DNA from: Prevotella sp. UBA7551
GTDB lineage: Bacteria; Bacteroidota; Bacteroidia; Bacteroidales; Bacteroidaceae
Direction: 5' to 3'
Assembly: GCA_002479145.1 (NCBI GenBank)
Contig: DLLX01000014.1
Coordinates: forward strand, 1 to 14,843
DNA: 14,843 bases
Made by a program: the position numbers and the translations under genes. The notes below the pieces were generated by a model, which was not told where the DNA came from, searched no databases, and saw only the letters and a program-made list of their open reading frames with translations. Below, piece after piece: positions 1 to 8,006 of the stretch. The stretch's first letter is position 1. Every line of letters starts with the position of its first letter.

Positions 1-401
1 GCTCTGCCGGCCGAAAAAAAAGGCGCGAAAATGCCCATTGATATTTTTTAACATCTCCGATTGATCGGGACGCAACGGCGATGGAAGGGTTTCTCTCTAA
101 ATCACTAATTTGCCCACAAAATCGACTTATATAGTCGAAATTTTCTTCTTTCTGCCCCTTGTCTCTGATTCATTCGGTATCTTGTTGCCGCAAGTGTTTC
201 TCCTTCATCTGCTTATGTATTTGGCACTTACGTGCAATCTGCCAGTGCAATCTGTCAACACGAAATAAACGCAACCAGAGACGAAATCTCATGTTCGATT
301 TGGCATCTACGAGATAGTACAACTCGGAAGGCTTTGCCATATCGGCTCTATTAGGAGCTAATAGGGGCTGAATGACCTTGCAATATCGGCTCTATTAGGA
401 C
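1..401. other. Left-edge non-coding region, possibly with the tail of an upstream gene
   Basis: No convincing gene is visible in these 400 bases. Frame 1 on the plus strand is open from the window edge to a TAA at 49-51 and would end in KMPIDIF; it could be the last 16 codons of a gene entering from the left, but so short a stretch proves nothing. On the minus strand an ATG at 38 could equally start a gene running off the edge. A 6-bp inverted repeat (TCGACT at 122-127, AGTCGA at 133-138, loop TATAT) followed by a T-rich run could be a weak terminator for rightward transcription. A near-perfect 13-base tandem repeat lies at 232-257 and a duplicated block starts at 339; both are listed separately. 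Confidence 0.5.
232..257. repeat. 13-bp tandem direct repeat
   Basis: GTGCAATCTGCCA (232-244) is followed immediately by GTGCAATCTGTCA (245-257), identical at 12 of 13 positions. It lies in non-coding sequence. No function is evident; it could be simple slippage or a small tandem protein-binding site. Confidence 0.6.
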
Positions 402-436
402 GCAAAACAGCCCCTATCGCAACGCAATAGGGGCTG
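339..436. repeat. Duplicated block beside the cdaA terminator
   Basis: The 18-mer ATATCGGCTCTATTAGGA occurs at 339-356 and again, identical, at 383-400. Each copy is followed by ATAGGGGCTG (361-370 and 427-436), so the block appears twice: a short version of 32 bases and a longer version of 54 bases. The longer copy carries the extra left arm that makes the strong terminator hairpin at 402-442. The short copy can itself fold as CTATTAG-GAG-CTAATAG (about 348-364). This looks like a duplication of a terminator region in which one copy has decayed or the other has grown. Confidence 0.65.
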
Positions 437-442
437 TTTTGC
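402..442 (-). terminator. Intrinsic terminator downstream of cdaA
   Basis: A perfect 16-bp inverted repeat: left arm GCAAAACAGCCCCTAT (402-417), loop of 9 bases (418-426), right arm ATAGGGGCTGTTTTGC (427-442). The arms contain T runs on both strands, so it could stop transcription in either direction. It lies 65 bases beyond the cdaA stop codon and no gene intervenes, so it most likely ends the folP-cdaA transcript. Confidence 0.8.
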
Positions 443-506
443 AAAGTGGGGTGGATTTGGTCTCGCGATGATGTCGCTTTTTTGATTGTTTTGTAAAAGA
501 AAGATA

Positions 507-1286
507 CTACGACGAGGGAAGTAATTCCCGAGTGAGAACGCTTTCGAGTTGCTCGGCCGAGAGACGCAGCTGAAACTCGCCTTTGATGGCCACGCTGATG
601 CGTCCCGTCTCCTCAGAGACGACAATGGCAAGGGCGTCGGAGTCCTGAGAGATGCCCATGGCGGCGCGGTGGCGCAGTCCCAACTCCTTGGGAATGTCTT
701 GATTGTGGCTCACGGGGAGGATACAGCCCGCCGCCTTGATGCGCTTCTTGGAGATCACCATGGCCCCATCGTGGAGCGGGGAGTTCTTGAAGAAGATGTT
801 TTCGATGAGCCGCTGGTTGATACGCGCGTCGATATTGTCGCCCGTATCGCAGATGTCACTGAGCGAGACGCCCCGCTCGATGACGATAAGTGCCCCCACC
901 TTTCCACGGCTCATGCTCATACAGGCCATCACGATGGGCATGATGGTCTCCTTGTCGGCCTTTTCCTCGTCCTCATTGCCGAAGAACAACCGCAGCAAGC
1001 CTTGCACTTGGCGACGCGCTCCGAGGTTATAGAGGAAGTGGCGTATCTCTTCTTGGAAGAGAACGATGATGCCTATGGCACCGACGGAGACGAGTTTGTC
1101 CATGATACTGCCCAAAAGGCGCATCTCCAGCACCTGACTCACGAAGAGCCAGACGAGCACAAACACCATGATGCCGATGAACACGTTGAGCGAGCGCGAC
1201 TCCTTCATCAACCGATAAAGGTAGTAGAGCATCAGCGCGACAAGGAAAATGTCGATTACATCTTTGATTCCAAATTCAAAAAACAT
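507..1286 (-). CDS. cdaA: Diadenylate cyclase CdaA (DisA_N domain, membrane-bound)
   Basis: This enzyme joins two ATP molecules into the second messenger c-di-AMP, which controls osmolyte uptake and envelope homeostasis. The 259-residue protein has the family's usual build: about three hydrophobic helices at the N-terminus (roughly residues 10-28, 34-50 and 62-78), a short linker, then the DisA_N cyclase domain (about 100-255). Within it are GALIVIE (131-137), the catalytic DGA (173-175) and RHR (205-207), followed by SEETG (224-228). The length is normal for CdaA, and the start MFFEFGIKDV fits the family. It lies 58 bases downstream of folP on the same strand with no obvious promoter of its own, so the two are probably co-transcribed; a strong hairpin follows. 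I recall the folP-cdaA pairing from other Bacteroidales, but could not check it. Confidence 0.95.
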   Translation of the reverse strand: MFFEFGIKDVIDIFLVALMLYYLYRLMKESRSLNVFIGIMVFVLVWLFVSQVLEMRLLGSIMDKLVSVGAIGIIVLFQEEIRHFLYNLGARRQVQGLLRLFFGNEDEEKADKETIMPIVMACMSMSRGKVGALIVIERGVSLSDICDTGDNIDARINQRLIENIFFKNSPLHDGAMVISKKRIKAAGCILPVSHNQDIPKELGLRHRAAMGISQDSDALAIVVSEETGRISVAIKGEFQLRLSAEQLESVLTRELLPSS

Positions 1287-1344
1287 GGCTTCTTGGGTGG
1301 GGATTAGGGTGTGTGAACAAATCTGTTCCGCTTCCGGCTGGCGG

Positions 1345-2196
1345 CTATTGGCCTGCGCCAGTCCGATAACATCCTACGATGCGCACCGCCTCGGCGGCAG
1401 CCTTGACATCGTGTACACGAAGGATGGACGCGCCACGCAGCAGGGCGATGGTGTTGACCACGGTCGTCCCGTTGAGACTTACGTCGGGATTAGTGTCCAA
1501 AGGCTGGAAAATCATGCGCTTACGGCTTACCCCGGCAAGGATGGGAAGGCCAAGCACGCTCAGCTTGTCCATGCCGTGGAGCACGGCATAGTTCTGTTCC
1601 ACCGTCTTGCCAAAGCCGAATCCGGGATCGATGATGATGTCCTTCTGGCCCAAGTCGCGGAGTTGCTGCACCTCGCGGGACAGGGAAAGGAGCATGTCAT
1701 GGAGGGTAGGCTTCACCGACATGAGGATGTAGGGCACGCCAAGTTGCGCCACCATACGGAAGATGGCGGGGTAATCGCCATCCGAAGAAGCCTCAAGGGG
1801 AGTGTCGACAATGCCCGTTATGCCGCCTTCGCTGACATCGTTGATGATGTCTGCGCCCAATTCCTCGACCACCATGCGCGCCACGTCGGGACGGAAGGTG
1901 TCGACCGAAATGATGGCATTGGGCTGTTCGCGGCGCACGATGGGCAGGGCGAAGCGCAGACGGCGCATCTCTTCCTCCTCGGTCACCTCCACTCCGCCCG
2001 GCCGGGTGGAGAATCCGCCCACGTCAATCATCGTTCCGCCCTCCTCTATAATCTGGTTGGCACGGCGGGCGATGCTCTCTTCCGTCTGCACACGGGACGC
2101 GGCGAAGAAAGAATCGGGCGTGCAGTTGAGGATTCCCATGACCTGCGGCTCACGCAAACTGACGAGTCGGCCCCTGACTTGCATTGTATATTCCAT
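1345..2196 (-). CDS. folP: Dihydropteroate synthase (folate biosynthesis)
   Basis: FolP condenses 6-hydroxymethyl-dihydropterin diphosphate with p-aminobenzoate to dihydropteroate, and is the target of sulfonamides. The TIM-barrel motifs all appear in order (283-residue numbering): MGILNCTPDSF (20-30), DVGGFSTRPGG (58-68), SVDTFRPDVA (98-107), IIND (117-120), IIIDPGFGFGKT (187-198), AGVSRKRMI (221-229) and RVHDV (260-264). The usual MHM-x-G-x-P-type loop instead reads LMSVKPTL (158-165). The frame is open further upstream, but I chose the ATG at 2196: the promoter at 2224-2254 would place transcription start about 15-25 bases before it, so a longer start would lie upstream of the transcript. 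An alternative ATG is at 2184. It is the first gene of a pair with cdaA. Confidence 0.95.
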   Translation of the reverse strand: MEYTMQVRGRLVSLREPQVMGILNCTPDSFFAASRVQTEESIARRANQIIEEGGTMIDVGGFSTRPGGVEVTEEEEMRRLRFALPIVRREQPNAIISVDTFRPDVARMVVEELGADIINDVSEGGITGIVDTPLEASSDGDYPAIFRMVAQLGVPYILMSVKPTLHDMLLSLSREVQQLRDLGQKDIIIDPGFGFGKTVEQNYAVLHGMDKLSVLGLPILAGVSRKRMIFQPLDTNPDVSLNGTTVVNTIALLRGASILRVHDVKAAAEAVRIVGCYRTGAGQ

Positions 2197-2223
2197 GCGG
2201 TAGTTATTTTTTACAACGGTGGA

Positions 2224-2254
2224 CAAAAGTAAATAATAAATTTGGAATTGCAAA
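2224..2254 (-). promoter_or_regulatory. Bacteroidota-type promoter for folP-cdaA
   Basis: Read on the minus strand, the -33 element TTTG (2254-2251) is followed after a 19-base spacer by TACTTTTG (2231-2224), an exact match to the Bacteroidota -7 consensus TAnnTTTG. Transcription would start near 2217, giving a leader of only about 20 bases before the folP ATG at 2196. It is back-to-back with the murF promoter. Confidence 0.75.
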
Positions 2255-2268
2255 ATAATCGATGATAA

Positions 2269-2300
2269 TTTGCGGATTCGCCCTTTTAGCATTACTTTTG
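2269..2300 (+). promoter_or_regulatory. Bacteroidota-type promoter for murF
   Basis: TTTG (2269-2272) and TACTTTTG (2293-2300) are separated by 20 bases, matching the -33/-7 consensus of the Bacteroidota primary sigma factor. The predicted start near 2307 leaves an untranslated leader of about 80 bases before the murF ATG, much longer than the folP leader on the other side. Confidence 0.75.
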
Positions 2301-2388
2301 CAATGGGGAAAAGTAGTGGCGGCAGCCAGCAGAAGCACCGTCACGCATCCCAGAAAAGTCTTGTTTTGCTTTATTATCCTCACAAATT

Positions 2389-3699
2389 ATGAACATCAAA
2401 GAACTTTACGCCCTCTACCAGCAGCACCCCTGTGTGACCACCGATAGCCGCAATTGTCCGGCAGGCAGCATCTTTCTCGCGCTGAAAGGCGCGTCGTTCA
2501 ACGGCAACAAGTTTGCCGCACAAGCCTTGGAGAAGGGATGCAGCTACGCCGTCGTGGACGAACCGCAATGGGCCGTGGCGGGCGATGCGCGATATATCGT
2601 CGTGGACGATGCGCTGACCACATACAAAGAGCTGGCCAGAGCGCACCGGCGCCAGTTTGACATACCCGTTATCGGCATCACAGGCACCAACGGAAAGACG
2701 ACAACCAAGGAGCTGGTGTCGGCGGTACTGGCCAAGAAGTACCGTGTGCTCCACACGGAAGCCAACTATAACAACGACGTAGGCGTGCCGAAGACGCTCC
2801 TACGGCTGACGAAGGAGCACGAAATAGCGGTCGTGGAGATGGGGGCTTCTCATCCGGGCGACATCGAAAGGCTCGTGAAATATGTCGAGCCGACCTGCGG
2901 AATGATCACCAACGTGGGACGTGCCCACCTCGAAGGCTTCGGCTCTTTTGAGGGAGTGAAGCGCACCAAGGGCGAATTGTACGATTTTCTGAGGGCAAGC
3001 GACGCGCTGCTCTTCCTCAATGAGGACGACAACAACCTGATGGAGATGGCCAAGGAACGGCAGTTTGACCGCATCGTGACCTACGGCACGGAGCCGACGG
3101 CGGACGTAAGGGGGAGCCTTCTGGCCTGCGACCCCTTCCTGAGTTTCTCCTTTCAGGCCAACGCCGCGCTTACTCCGCAGCCGTTGGAGGTGCACTCGCA
3201 GCTGATCGGGGCTTACAACATGAGCAATATGCTCGCCGCAGTGGCCATAGGTCTCCACTTCGGCGTGACGGCACGGGACGCCGCGGATGCCCTTAGGGAG
3301 TATAAACCGAGCAACAACCGCTCACAGCTCACCGTGACGGAGCACAACCGCCTCATCGTCGATGCCTACAACGCCAACCCTTCGAGCATGGCGGCGGCGA
3401 TAGAGAACTTCCGTCTGATGCAGGCGGAGCACAAAATGGCCATCCTCGGAGACATGCGGGAGCTGGGTGAAGCCTCTGCCGTGGAGCATCAGCACGTTGT
3501 CGACCTCCTGGAGCGTGATGGTTTCAAGGACGTATGGCTCGTAGGGTCGGAGTTCTCGGCCACAAAGACCAACTATCGCAAGTTCCACGATGTGGAGGAG
3601 GTGCGCAAAGCCATCGCCAAAGAGCAACCCACAGACCGCACAATACTTATCAAAGGAAGCAATGGCGACCACCTCTTTGAGTTGCCCGAGTCGCTTTGA
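2389..3699 (+). CDS. murF: UDP-N-acetylmuramoyl-tripeptide--D-alanyl-D-alanine ligase
   Basis: MurF is the cytoplasmic ATP-dependent ligase that adds D-Ala-D-Ala to the UDP-MurNAc-tripeptide, the last soluble step of peptidoglycan precursor synthesis. The 436-residue protein shows the three Mur ligase domains. The N-terminal substrate domain includes VTTDSR (16-21) and FLALKG (29-34). The central ATPase domain has the P-loop GITGTNGKTTTKE (96-108), EANYNND (124-130), VVEMGASHPGDIE (148-160) and ITNVGRAHLEGFGS (173-186). The C-terminal domain has NNRSQ, DAYNANPSS and LGDMRELG. Length is typical. The gene stands alone on this strand with its own promoter and a leader of about 80 bases; it is not within a dcw cluster here. 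The next gene starts 159 bases downstream with no clear terminator between them. Confidence 0.95.
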   Translation: MNIKELYALYQQHPCVTTDSRNCPAGSIFLALKGASFNGNKFAAQALEKGCSYAVVDEPQWAVAGDARYIVVDDALTTYKELARAHRRQFDIPVIGITGTNGKTTTKELVSAVLAKKYRVLHTEANYNNDVGVPKTLLRLTKEHEIAVVEMGASHPGDIERLVKYVEPTCGMITNVGRAHLEGFGSFEGVKRTKGELYDFLRASDALLFLNEDDNNLMEMAKERQFDRIVTYGTEPTADVRGSLLACDPFLSFSFQANAALTPQPLEVHSQLIGAYNMSNMLAAVAIGLHFGVTARDAADALREYKPSNNRSQLTVTEHNRLIVDAYNANPSSMAAAIENFRLMQAEHKMAILGDMRELGEASAVEHQHVVDLLERDGFKDVWLVGSEFSATKTNYRKFHDVEEVRKAIAKEQPTDRTILIKGSNGDHLFELPESL

Positions 3700-3858
3700 G
3701 GCTTCCTTGTCGCCTTTGGCACAACCCCTGAAAGCCCCTTGGCTGCCCAACAATGATTACAATCGTGCATGAGGGAGCTTTCTTTGGCTTTATTGCCACA
3801 TTGGCTTGACGCTCCGCCTGACAGGATTCGGACGTTCAACAACCCATAGAAGATAACG

Positions 3859-5373
3859 ATGAGAAATCTACTGCTCAATATTGTGCTCAGCCTAATGGTC
3901 TGTGCGATACCCGCTGGAGCAGCCTCACCACCGCCCTCGACCAGCGTTCGACTAAAGGAAGCAGTCCGAACGCTGGACAAAGAGCATTTCTCCGAGGCAC
4001 TTGAGCAGTTCATCACCATCATGCGTCAGGCCGAAAAAGAGCATGACGACCGCGCCTATATCGCTTGTACAGGCTACATAGGCAACATTTACAGTACATT
4101 TGAGGACTACAACTCTTGCGTTTCCTATTACCTGAAAGGCTACCATGCCGCCGTCAGAATAGGAGACAAGGACCTTCAATCATCATTTCTTTCCAACATC
4201 ATCAATGTCTATTGCCGCCTGGGGCTGCCAAAAAAAGCGCGCTATTATTATGCCTTGGCCCAACGTACCCCGTCAACAAAGGACCCCGTGAACCGTAAAT
4301 ACTTTTTAATATACGCCTATGCACGGATTCTTACCGCAGAGCATAAGTATGAAAAGGCTGTAGCAACCCACCGCAGCGCTCTCGACTATGCGACCGAAAA
4401 AAGGCTGAAACCCATTTTCATGCTATATCAACTCAGCGAAATTGGCAACCTGTATGTATTGATGGGGCGAGACAAAGAAGCCATAGCCATTGGCGACAGT
4501 TGCCAGAGATTGTCAAGAAAGTTAGACAGTGGAGAGTTGCTGACGAACGCTTATAAGATGCTGGCAAATGCCTATGACCACGACGGACAGCCTGATTCCG
4601 CACGCCGATACCGTGATCTTTTCTTTGCGCTTAACGACTCTGTGTATAACACGAAGAAGTTTTTCAAGGCCCGTCACAAGCTCACTGAGTATGAAGAAGA
4701 GCAGAATCTGCGCGAGCTTATCAAACTCAACGAGCGCATCAGTTACCAGATGTACATCATTGTCTCCATCATTTTCTTCTTCCTGTTGCTCGCAATCTTC
4801 GCTTGGATTATCTATAAAAAAAACCAACGGCTGCTCATCACACAGCGGTTACTCATCGACAAGAACAAAGAGATGGAGCAGCGCGACACACAAAATCAAA
4901 AGCTTCTGGCACACTATGTCGAGCAAAACGGACAGTCGGCTGCCACCGAAAGGATAACAGAGAGGGCAGAGGGAAAAACAAAAGCATCGCAAGTGCGAAT
5001 AGCGGAGGACGAGGAACGACGACTGCTCAATAGCATCAACTCAGTGTTGTCCGACCTGTCAGTGATTTCTAACCCCGATTTCAGCCTGCGAATGCTTGCC
5101 GATGCCGTCCAGTCAAACACAAAATATGTGTCCCACGTCATCAACTCCAACTACCATAAGCCCTTTAAGACGCTGCTCAACGAGCTTCGCATACGTGCCG
5201 CATGCCACAAACTTACAGACACGGAGCGCTATGGACGCTACACCATGCAGGCTGTCTATGAGGAAGTGGGCTACACTAATGCCGTGAGCTTCATCCGTGC
5301 TTTCAAGAAAATCTATGGCATGCCGCCTTCCGAATACCGCAAATTGGCGGCCAAAGAAAAGCCAGAGGAATAG
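3859..5373 (+). CDS. Membrane-spanning TPR / AraC-type transcriptional regulator
   Basis: A 504-residue one-component sensor-regulator of a layout common in Bacteroidales. Visible parts in order: a signal-like N-terminal segment (1-22, ending AGAA), a helical region with TPR-like repeats (about 30-280, with recurrent G-Y/N, A and Y positions), one strong transmembrane helix (about 298-318, rich in I and F), a charged coiled-coil-like linker (320-350), and a C-terminal AraC-type double helix-turn-helix (about 405-496) with SLRMLADAVQSNTKYVSHVI and GYTNAVSFIRAFKKIYGMPP. The TPR part should face the periplasm and the DNA-binding part the cytoplasm. What it senses cannot be read from sequence. 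It converges on the two T9SS cargo genes, which are possible but unproven targets. No clean TAnnTTTG box was found upstream; TTTCTTTG at 3779-3786 is only a partial match. Confidence 0.88.
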   Translation: MRNLLLNIVLSLMVCAIPAGAASPPPSTSVRLKEAVRTLDKEHFSEALEQFITIMRQAEKEHDDRAYIACTGYIGNIYSTFEDYNSCVSYYLKGYHAAVRIGDKDLQSSFLSNIINVYCRLGLPKKARYYYALAQRTPSTKDPVNRKYFLIYAYARILTAEHKYEKAVATHRSALDYATEKRLKPIFMLYQLSEIGNLYVLMGRDKEAIAIGDSCQRLSRKLDSGELLTNAYKMLANAYDHDGQPDSARRYRDLFFALNDSVYNTKKFFKARHKLTEYEEEQNLRELIKLNERISYQMYIIVSIIFFFLLLAIFAWIIYKKNQRLLITQRLLIDKNKEMEQRDTQNQKLLAHYVEQNGQSAATERITERAEGKTKASQVRIAEDEERRLLNSINSVLSDLSVISNPDFSLRMLADAVQSNTKYVSHVINSNYHKPFKTLLNELRIRAACHKLTDTERYGRYTMQAVYEEVGYTNAVSFIRAFKKIYGMPPSEYRKLAAKEKPEE

Positions 5374-5393
5374 GGGACAATGCAAGAAGGAGA

Positions 5394-5429
5394 AACTGGG
5401 ATGCTTCATAAAAACGAAGCATCCCAGTT
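5394..5429. terminator. Bidirectional terminator between convergent genes
   Basis: A perfect 14-bp stem, AACTGGGATGCTTC (5394-5407) and GAAGCATCCCAGTT (5416-5429), encloses an 8-base loop. An outer CAATGC / GCATTG pair (near 5378 and 5430) could extend it across a bulge. It sits 20 bases after the AraC-type gene stop and 71 bases past the stop of the opposite-strand gene, so it can serve both. Confidence 0.75.
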
Positions 5430-5500
5430 GCATTGTTACGTTTCAAAGGTTTGGCCCACTGACACTTGCTGTGTATAAGAAGCGATACCGTCAGAATGCA

Positions 5501-7909
5501 TCATCTGTTTATGACATACTTATTTACATAAGTGTATCTACCATCATCTATTTTCACAATACGTGCTCCTTTTCCTACAGATAACATATCTGCCTTAGTG
5601 AGCTTTCCGATAGTGGTATGAAGTAACATTCTTCCACTTTCGTCATAAAAGAATATTTCTGAATTTTCATTACTCATCGCTTTTACATCATCTATTCCAA
5701 GTGTAGTGTCAGCATCTTTCAAATTGAACGCAATATTACATTCTGCATTATTGAAAGTACCTTGAGTAAGCCGTGTAGTATTTGTTTCCCCATTATCGCC
5801 TCTACTGAGCTGGTAAATCTGATAATACCCATTGCCATAAGCAGTACTGCTTATGCCGTCACCGCCAGCATCGTATATCACGAGAGAATAACAATCATCG
5901 GTTTTCAAATCGAGCATTTCCTTATACTTGTGTCGTGCTTCTGTGTAAGAACCGCCTTCCTGTACCACATCGCCAGCAGAGTTGAACACTTTCCACGTTG
6001 TTTCCTCAGGCTTTTTGTCTGTATAGATGTCCATGCGAACAGCATTTCGTGCCTGCATAGAGTTATTGAAGTTGATGGTTATGGCGTTGCTTTCATTGCT
6101 TGTGCCATTAATGTCCGACAACCATACTTTTGCAACATTCTGTGAACCGTCAGTCGTTAAGCTGAAGTCCGATATATCTACAATGTCGAACTTCGTCTTT
6201 GCCAACCTTGACAAATCACCGCTCCAATCATAAGTGTGCAAAACACCATTAACTTCCACATTTATTTTTGCAGTTGTAAGGTTGTTTTTTCCATCATTAC
6301 GGAACGTAATGTTTCCGTAGAAGTTAGGAGTACAAATGAAATCAGGTGTATCGTCTACGCTAATCAGATTGGCATAGTCTTCAGACTTTGCCTCCTTTGG
6401 AATATATGCGGATGCAACTATCTGCTTTGTTGTTATGTCTTGTACGAAAGCAACAACACCAAGTTCGTTCTCATCGTAGAAATTATCCAAACTGCAAGAG
6501 AAATTGAAATCGTATGCTTTATCCCTTTCCATACTTTGGCCGATGGCATAACCATTTCCATCAGGCATAAAACGTTTTGCAACATATTCCATCTCTTGTT
6601 CTCCATTGGAGTAGGCTTCTGGCGACTTGTAGTACTCTTCTATTGCAACGGCAAACAATCTTAGATTAGATGCATCGGGTACATCCGTTTTAGAAGAGAC
6701 GTTTCCTTCAACTTTGAGTTGGTGATTGGCAACACTACAGCTCATAGTGATATCATACTTCATGATGTCAATTTCTCTTGCATTGTCAAACATGAGTCCC
6801 AACAGGTTCGGACTCAAGGAATATGTGGCCTCAGAACCGTTGATAAGCAGTGTGGGATAAGCTGATATGTCATAGAAAGCTATACGCTGATCCAGATTTT
6901 CTTTTTCTGAAAGATAGAATGGATCGTCCCTGTCAGGATAACTTCCATGGCATTTCAAGCAGATAACGTCACCTAATTTGTCATTAACTACTTGATCTAA
7001 TACTGGGGCAAATTTCGCACATGGTCCACAACCAGTATTTGTGAAATTTTCCACAATAACGATATTCTTGTTGGACAGCTGTTGTGAGTAGGTCGTTTCG
7101 GAAAGTGTATTGCTAAATAAATCTTTCCAAGACCCAGCAATACGAATATCATCAATTTTCATATCGTTCCAATCTGTACCCAATTTAGATGAGTTCCTCG
7201 CCAACACAATGGCTGTAAGCTCTTCCAAATCTTGCTCATTTGAGTTGGAATTCTGAACAAGGGCGGGAGGCTCTGTGGTAAAGTCTGTCGGATTAACCCA
7301 GAGAGATATAGTGTCATTGTTGTCACCTTCAACAAAGGTATAGCCCATTACAATGAGGTAAGTCTTGTTTAAATCAAACTCCTCTTCTGTATAAACTGGG
7401 CTCTTTGCTTTTACTTTGCCAACGCCGAATCTGAATTTTCCTTCGTTTTCAGATTTCATTGTTGTCAAAAAGCCCACATTAAAGCCGTAATCTTTATCCT
7501 TCACAGTACCATCTCCTGTCTTGCTTCTGACGAATCTGAGAAACGGATTCCCGTCACCTGCACTTTCTATATTTACCAATGCACTTGCATAAACAGTACC
7601 ACTGGAAATAAGTGTTTTATCGTAGGGAGCCTGATAGGAGTAACATTTCTTTAGATTCGCCAGCTTTACGCAATTACCTTTGGCATCTGTTGAGTAACCT
7701 TCGTAAACAAGACTGCCTTCTTCGACATTTATTGTCGTGTCGCATGTCCCAGCCCCATACTTTACCCATTTGCCTTGTTGGTATAAATTCCCTGTGGTTA
7801 AGCTATCGAAATTTTCGGTGAACAATCTCTGCGCTAAGTTTGTCGATGGCATTATCCAGCACACTGCAGCTATGATCATGCCCAAAAAGTGATTATGTTG
7901 TTTCCTCAT
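5501..7909 (-). CDS. Secreted Omp28-like thioredoxin-fold protein with T9SS C-terminal domain
   Basis: An 802-residue exported protein of unknown exact role. Parts in order: a signal peptide (1-27, ending NLAQ); a beta-rich N-terminal region (about 28-260) beginning ENFDSLTTGNLYQQGKW, resembling jelly-roll or cleaved-adhesin-type modules; a thioredoxin-like domain of the Omp28 type (about 280-380) with NFTNTGCGPCAKFAPVLDQV (288-307), the redox motif CGPC at 294-297 and a cis-proline-like ISAYPTLLING (348-358); further beta domains (390-615); a module with VFNSAGDVVQEGG and IYDAGGDGIS (about 620-702); and a C-terminal sorting-like domain (about 738-802) with EIFFYDESGRML and ARIVKIDDGRYTYVNKYVI. 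The CTD predicts export by T9SS and attachment to or release from the cell surface. Its neighbour upstream is another T9SS cargo gene. Base composition is AT-richer than that of the flanking genes. Confidence 0.8.
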   Translation of the reverse strand: MRKQHNHFLGMIIAAVCWIMPSTNLAQRLFTENFDSLTTGNLYQQGKWVKYGAGTCDTTINVEEGSLVYEGYSTDAKGNCVKLANLKKCYSYQAPYDKTLISSGTVYASALVNIESAGDGNPFLRFVRSKTGDGTVKDKDYGFNVGFLTTMKSENEGKFRFGVGKVKAKSPVYTEEEFDLNKTYLIVMGYTFVEGDNNDTISLWVNPTDFTTEPPALVQNSNSNEQDLEELTAIVLARNSSKLGTDWNDMKIDDIRIAGSWKDLFSNTLSETTYSQQLSNKNIVIVENFTNTGCGPCAKFAPVLDQVVNDKLGDVICLKCHGSYPDRDDPFYLSEKENLDQRIAFYDISAYPTLLINGSEATYSLSPNLLGLMFDNAREIDIMKYDITMSCSVANHQLKVEGNVSSKTDVPDASNLRLFAVAIEEYYKSPEAYSNGEQEMEYVAKRFMPDGNGYAIGQSMERDKAYDFNFSCSLDNFYDENELGVVAFVQDITTKQIVASAYIPKEAKSEDYANLISVDDTPDFICTPNFYGNITFRNDGKNNLTTAKINVEVNGVLHTYDWSGDLSRLAKTKFDIVDISDFSLTTDGSQNVAKVWLSDINGTSNESNAITINFNNSMQARNAVRMDIYTDKKPEETTWKVFNSAGDVVQEGGSYTEARHKYKEMLDLKTDDCYSLVIYDAGGDGISSTAYGNGYYQIYQLSRGDNGETNTTRLTQGTFNNAECNIAFNLKDADTTLGIDDVKAMSNENSEIFFYDESGRMLLHTTIGKLTKADMLSVGKGARIVKIDDGRYTYVNKYVINR

Positions 7910-7939
7910 AGTTATCTATATCAGATTATGTTGGATACT

Positions 7940-7992
7940 AAACAGAAAATCCTTTACCTGATATATATCATGAAGTGAAGGATTTTCTGTTT
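7940..7992 (-). terminator. Terminator downstream of the propeller-like T9SS gene
   Basis: AAACAGAAAATCCTT (7940-7954) pairs perfectly with AAGGATTTTCTGTTT (7978-7992); a wobble and two more pairs extend the stem to 18. The loop contains the palindrome TGATATATATCA (7959-7970). It lies just past the stop of the 8007-9587 gene and before the start of the next minus-strand gene, suggesting that the two cargo genes are at least partly separate transcripts. Confidence 0.65.
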
Positions 7993-8006
7993 TCTATAAC
8001 TGGACC

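Noticed and set aside
1..506. CRISPR array or structured RNA in the left repeat-containing region
   Set aside because: The repeats occur only twice each, with no regular spacers, and the strong hairpin is explained as a terminator.
549..2232. Two long plus-strand frames (549-1307 and 1249-2232) opposite cdaA and folP
   Set aside because: Both mirror well-conserved genes and give His/Asp-rich products typical of antisense shadows.
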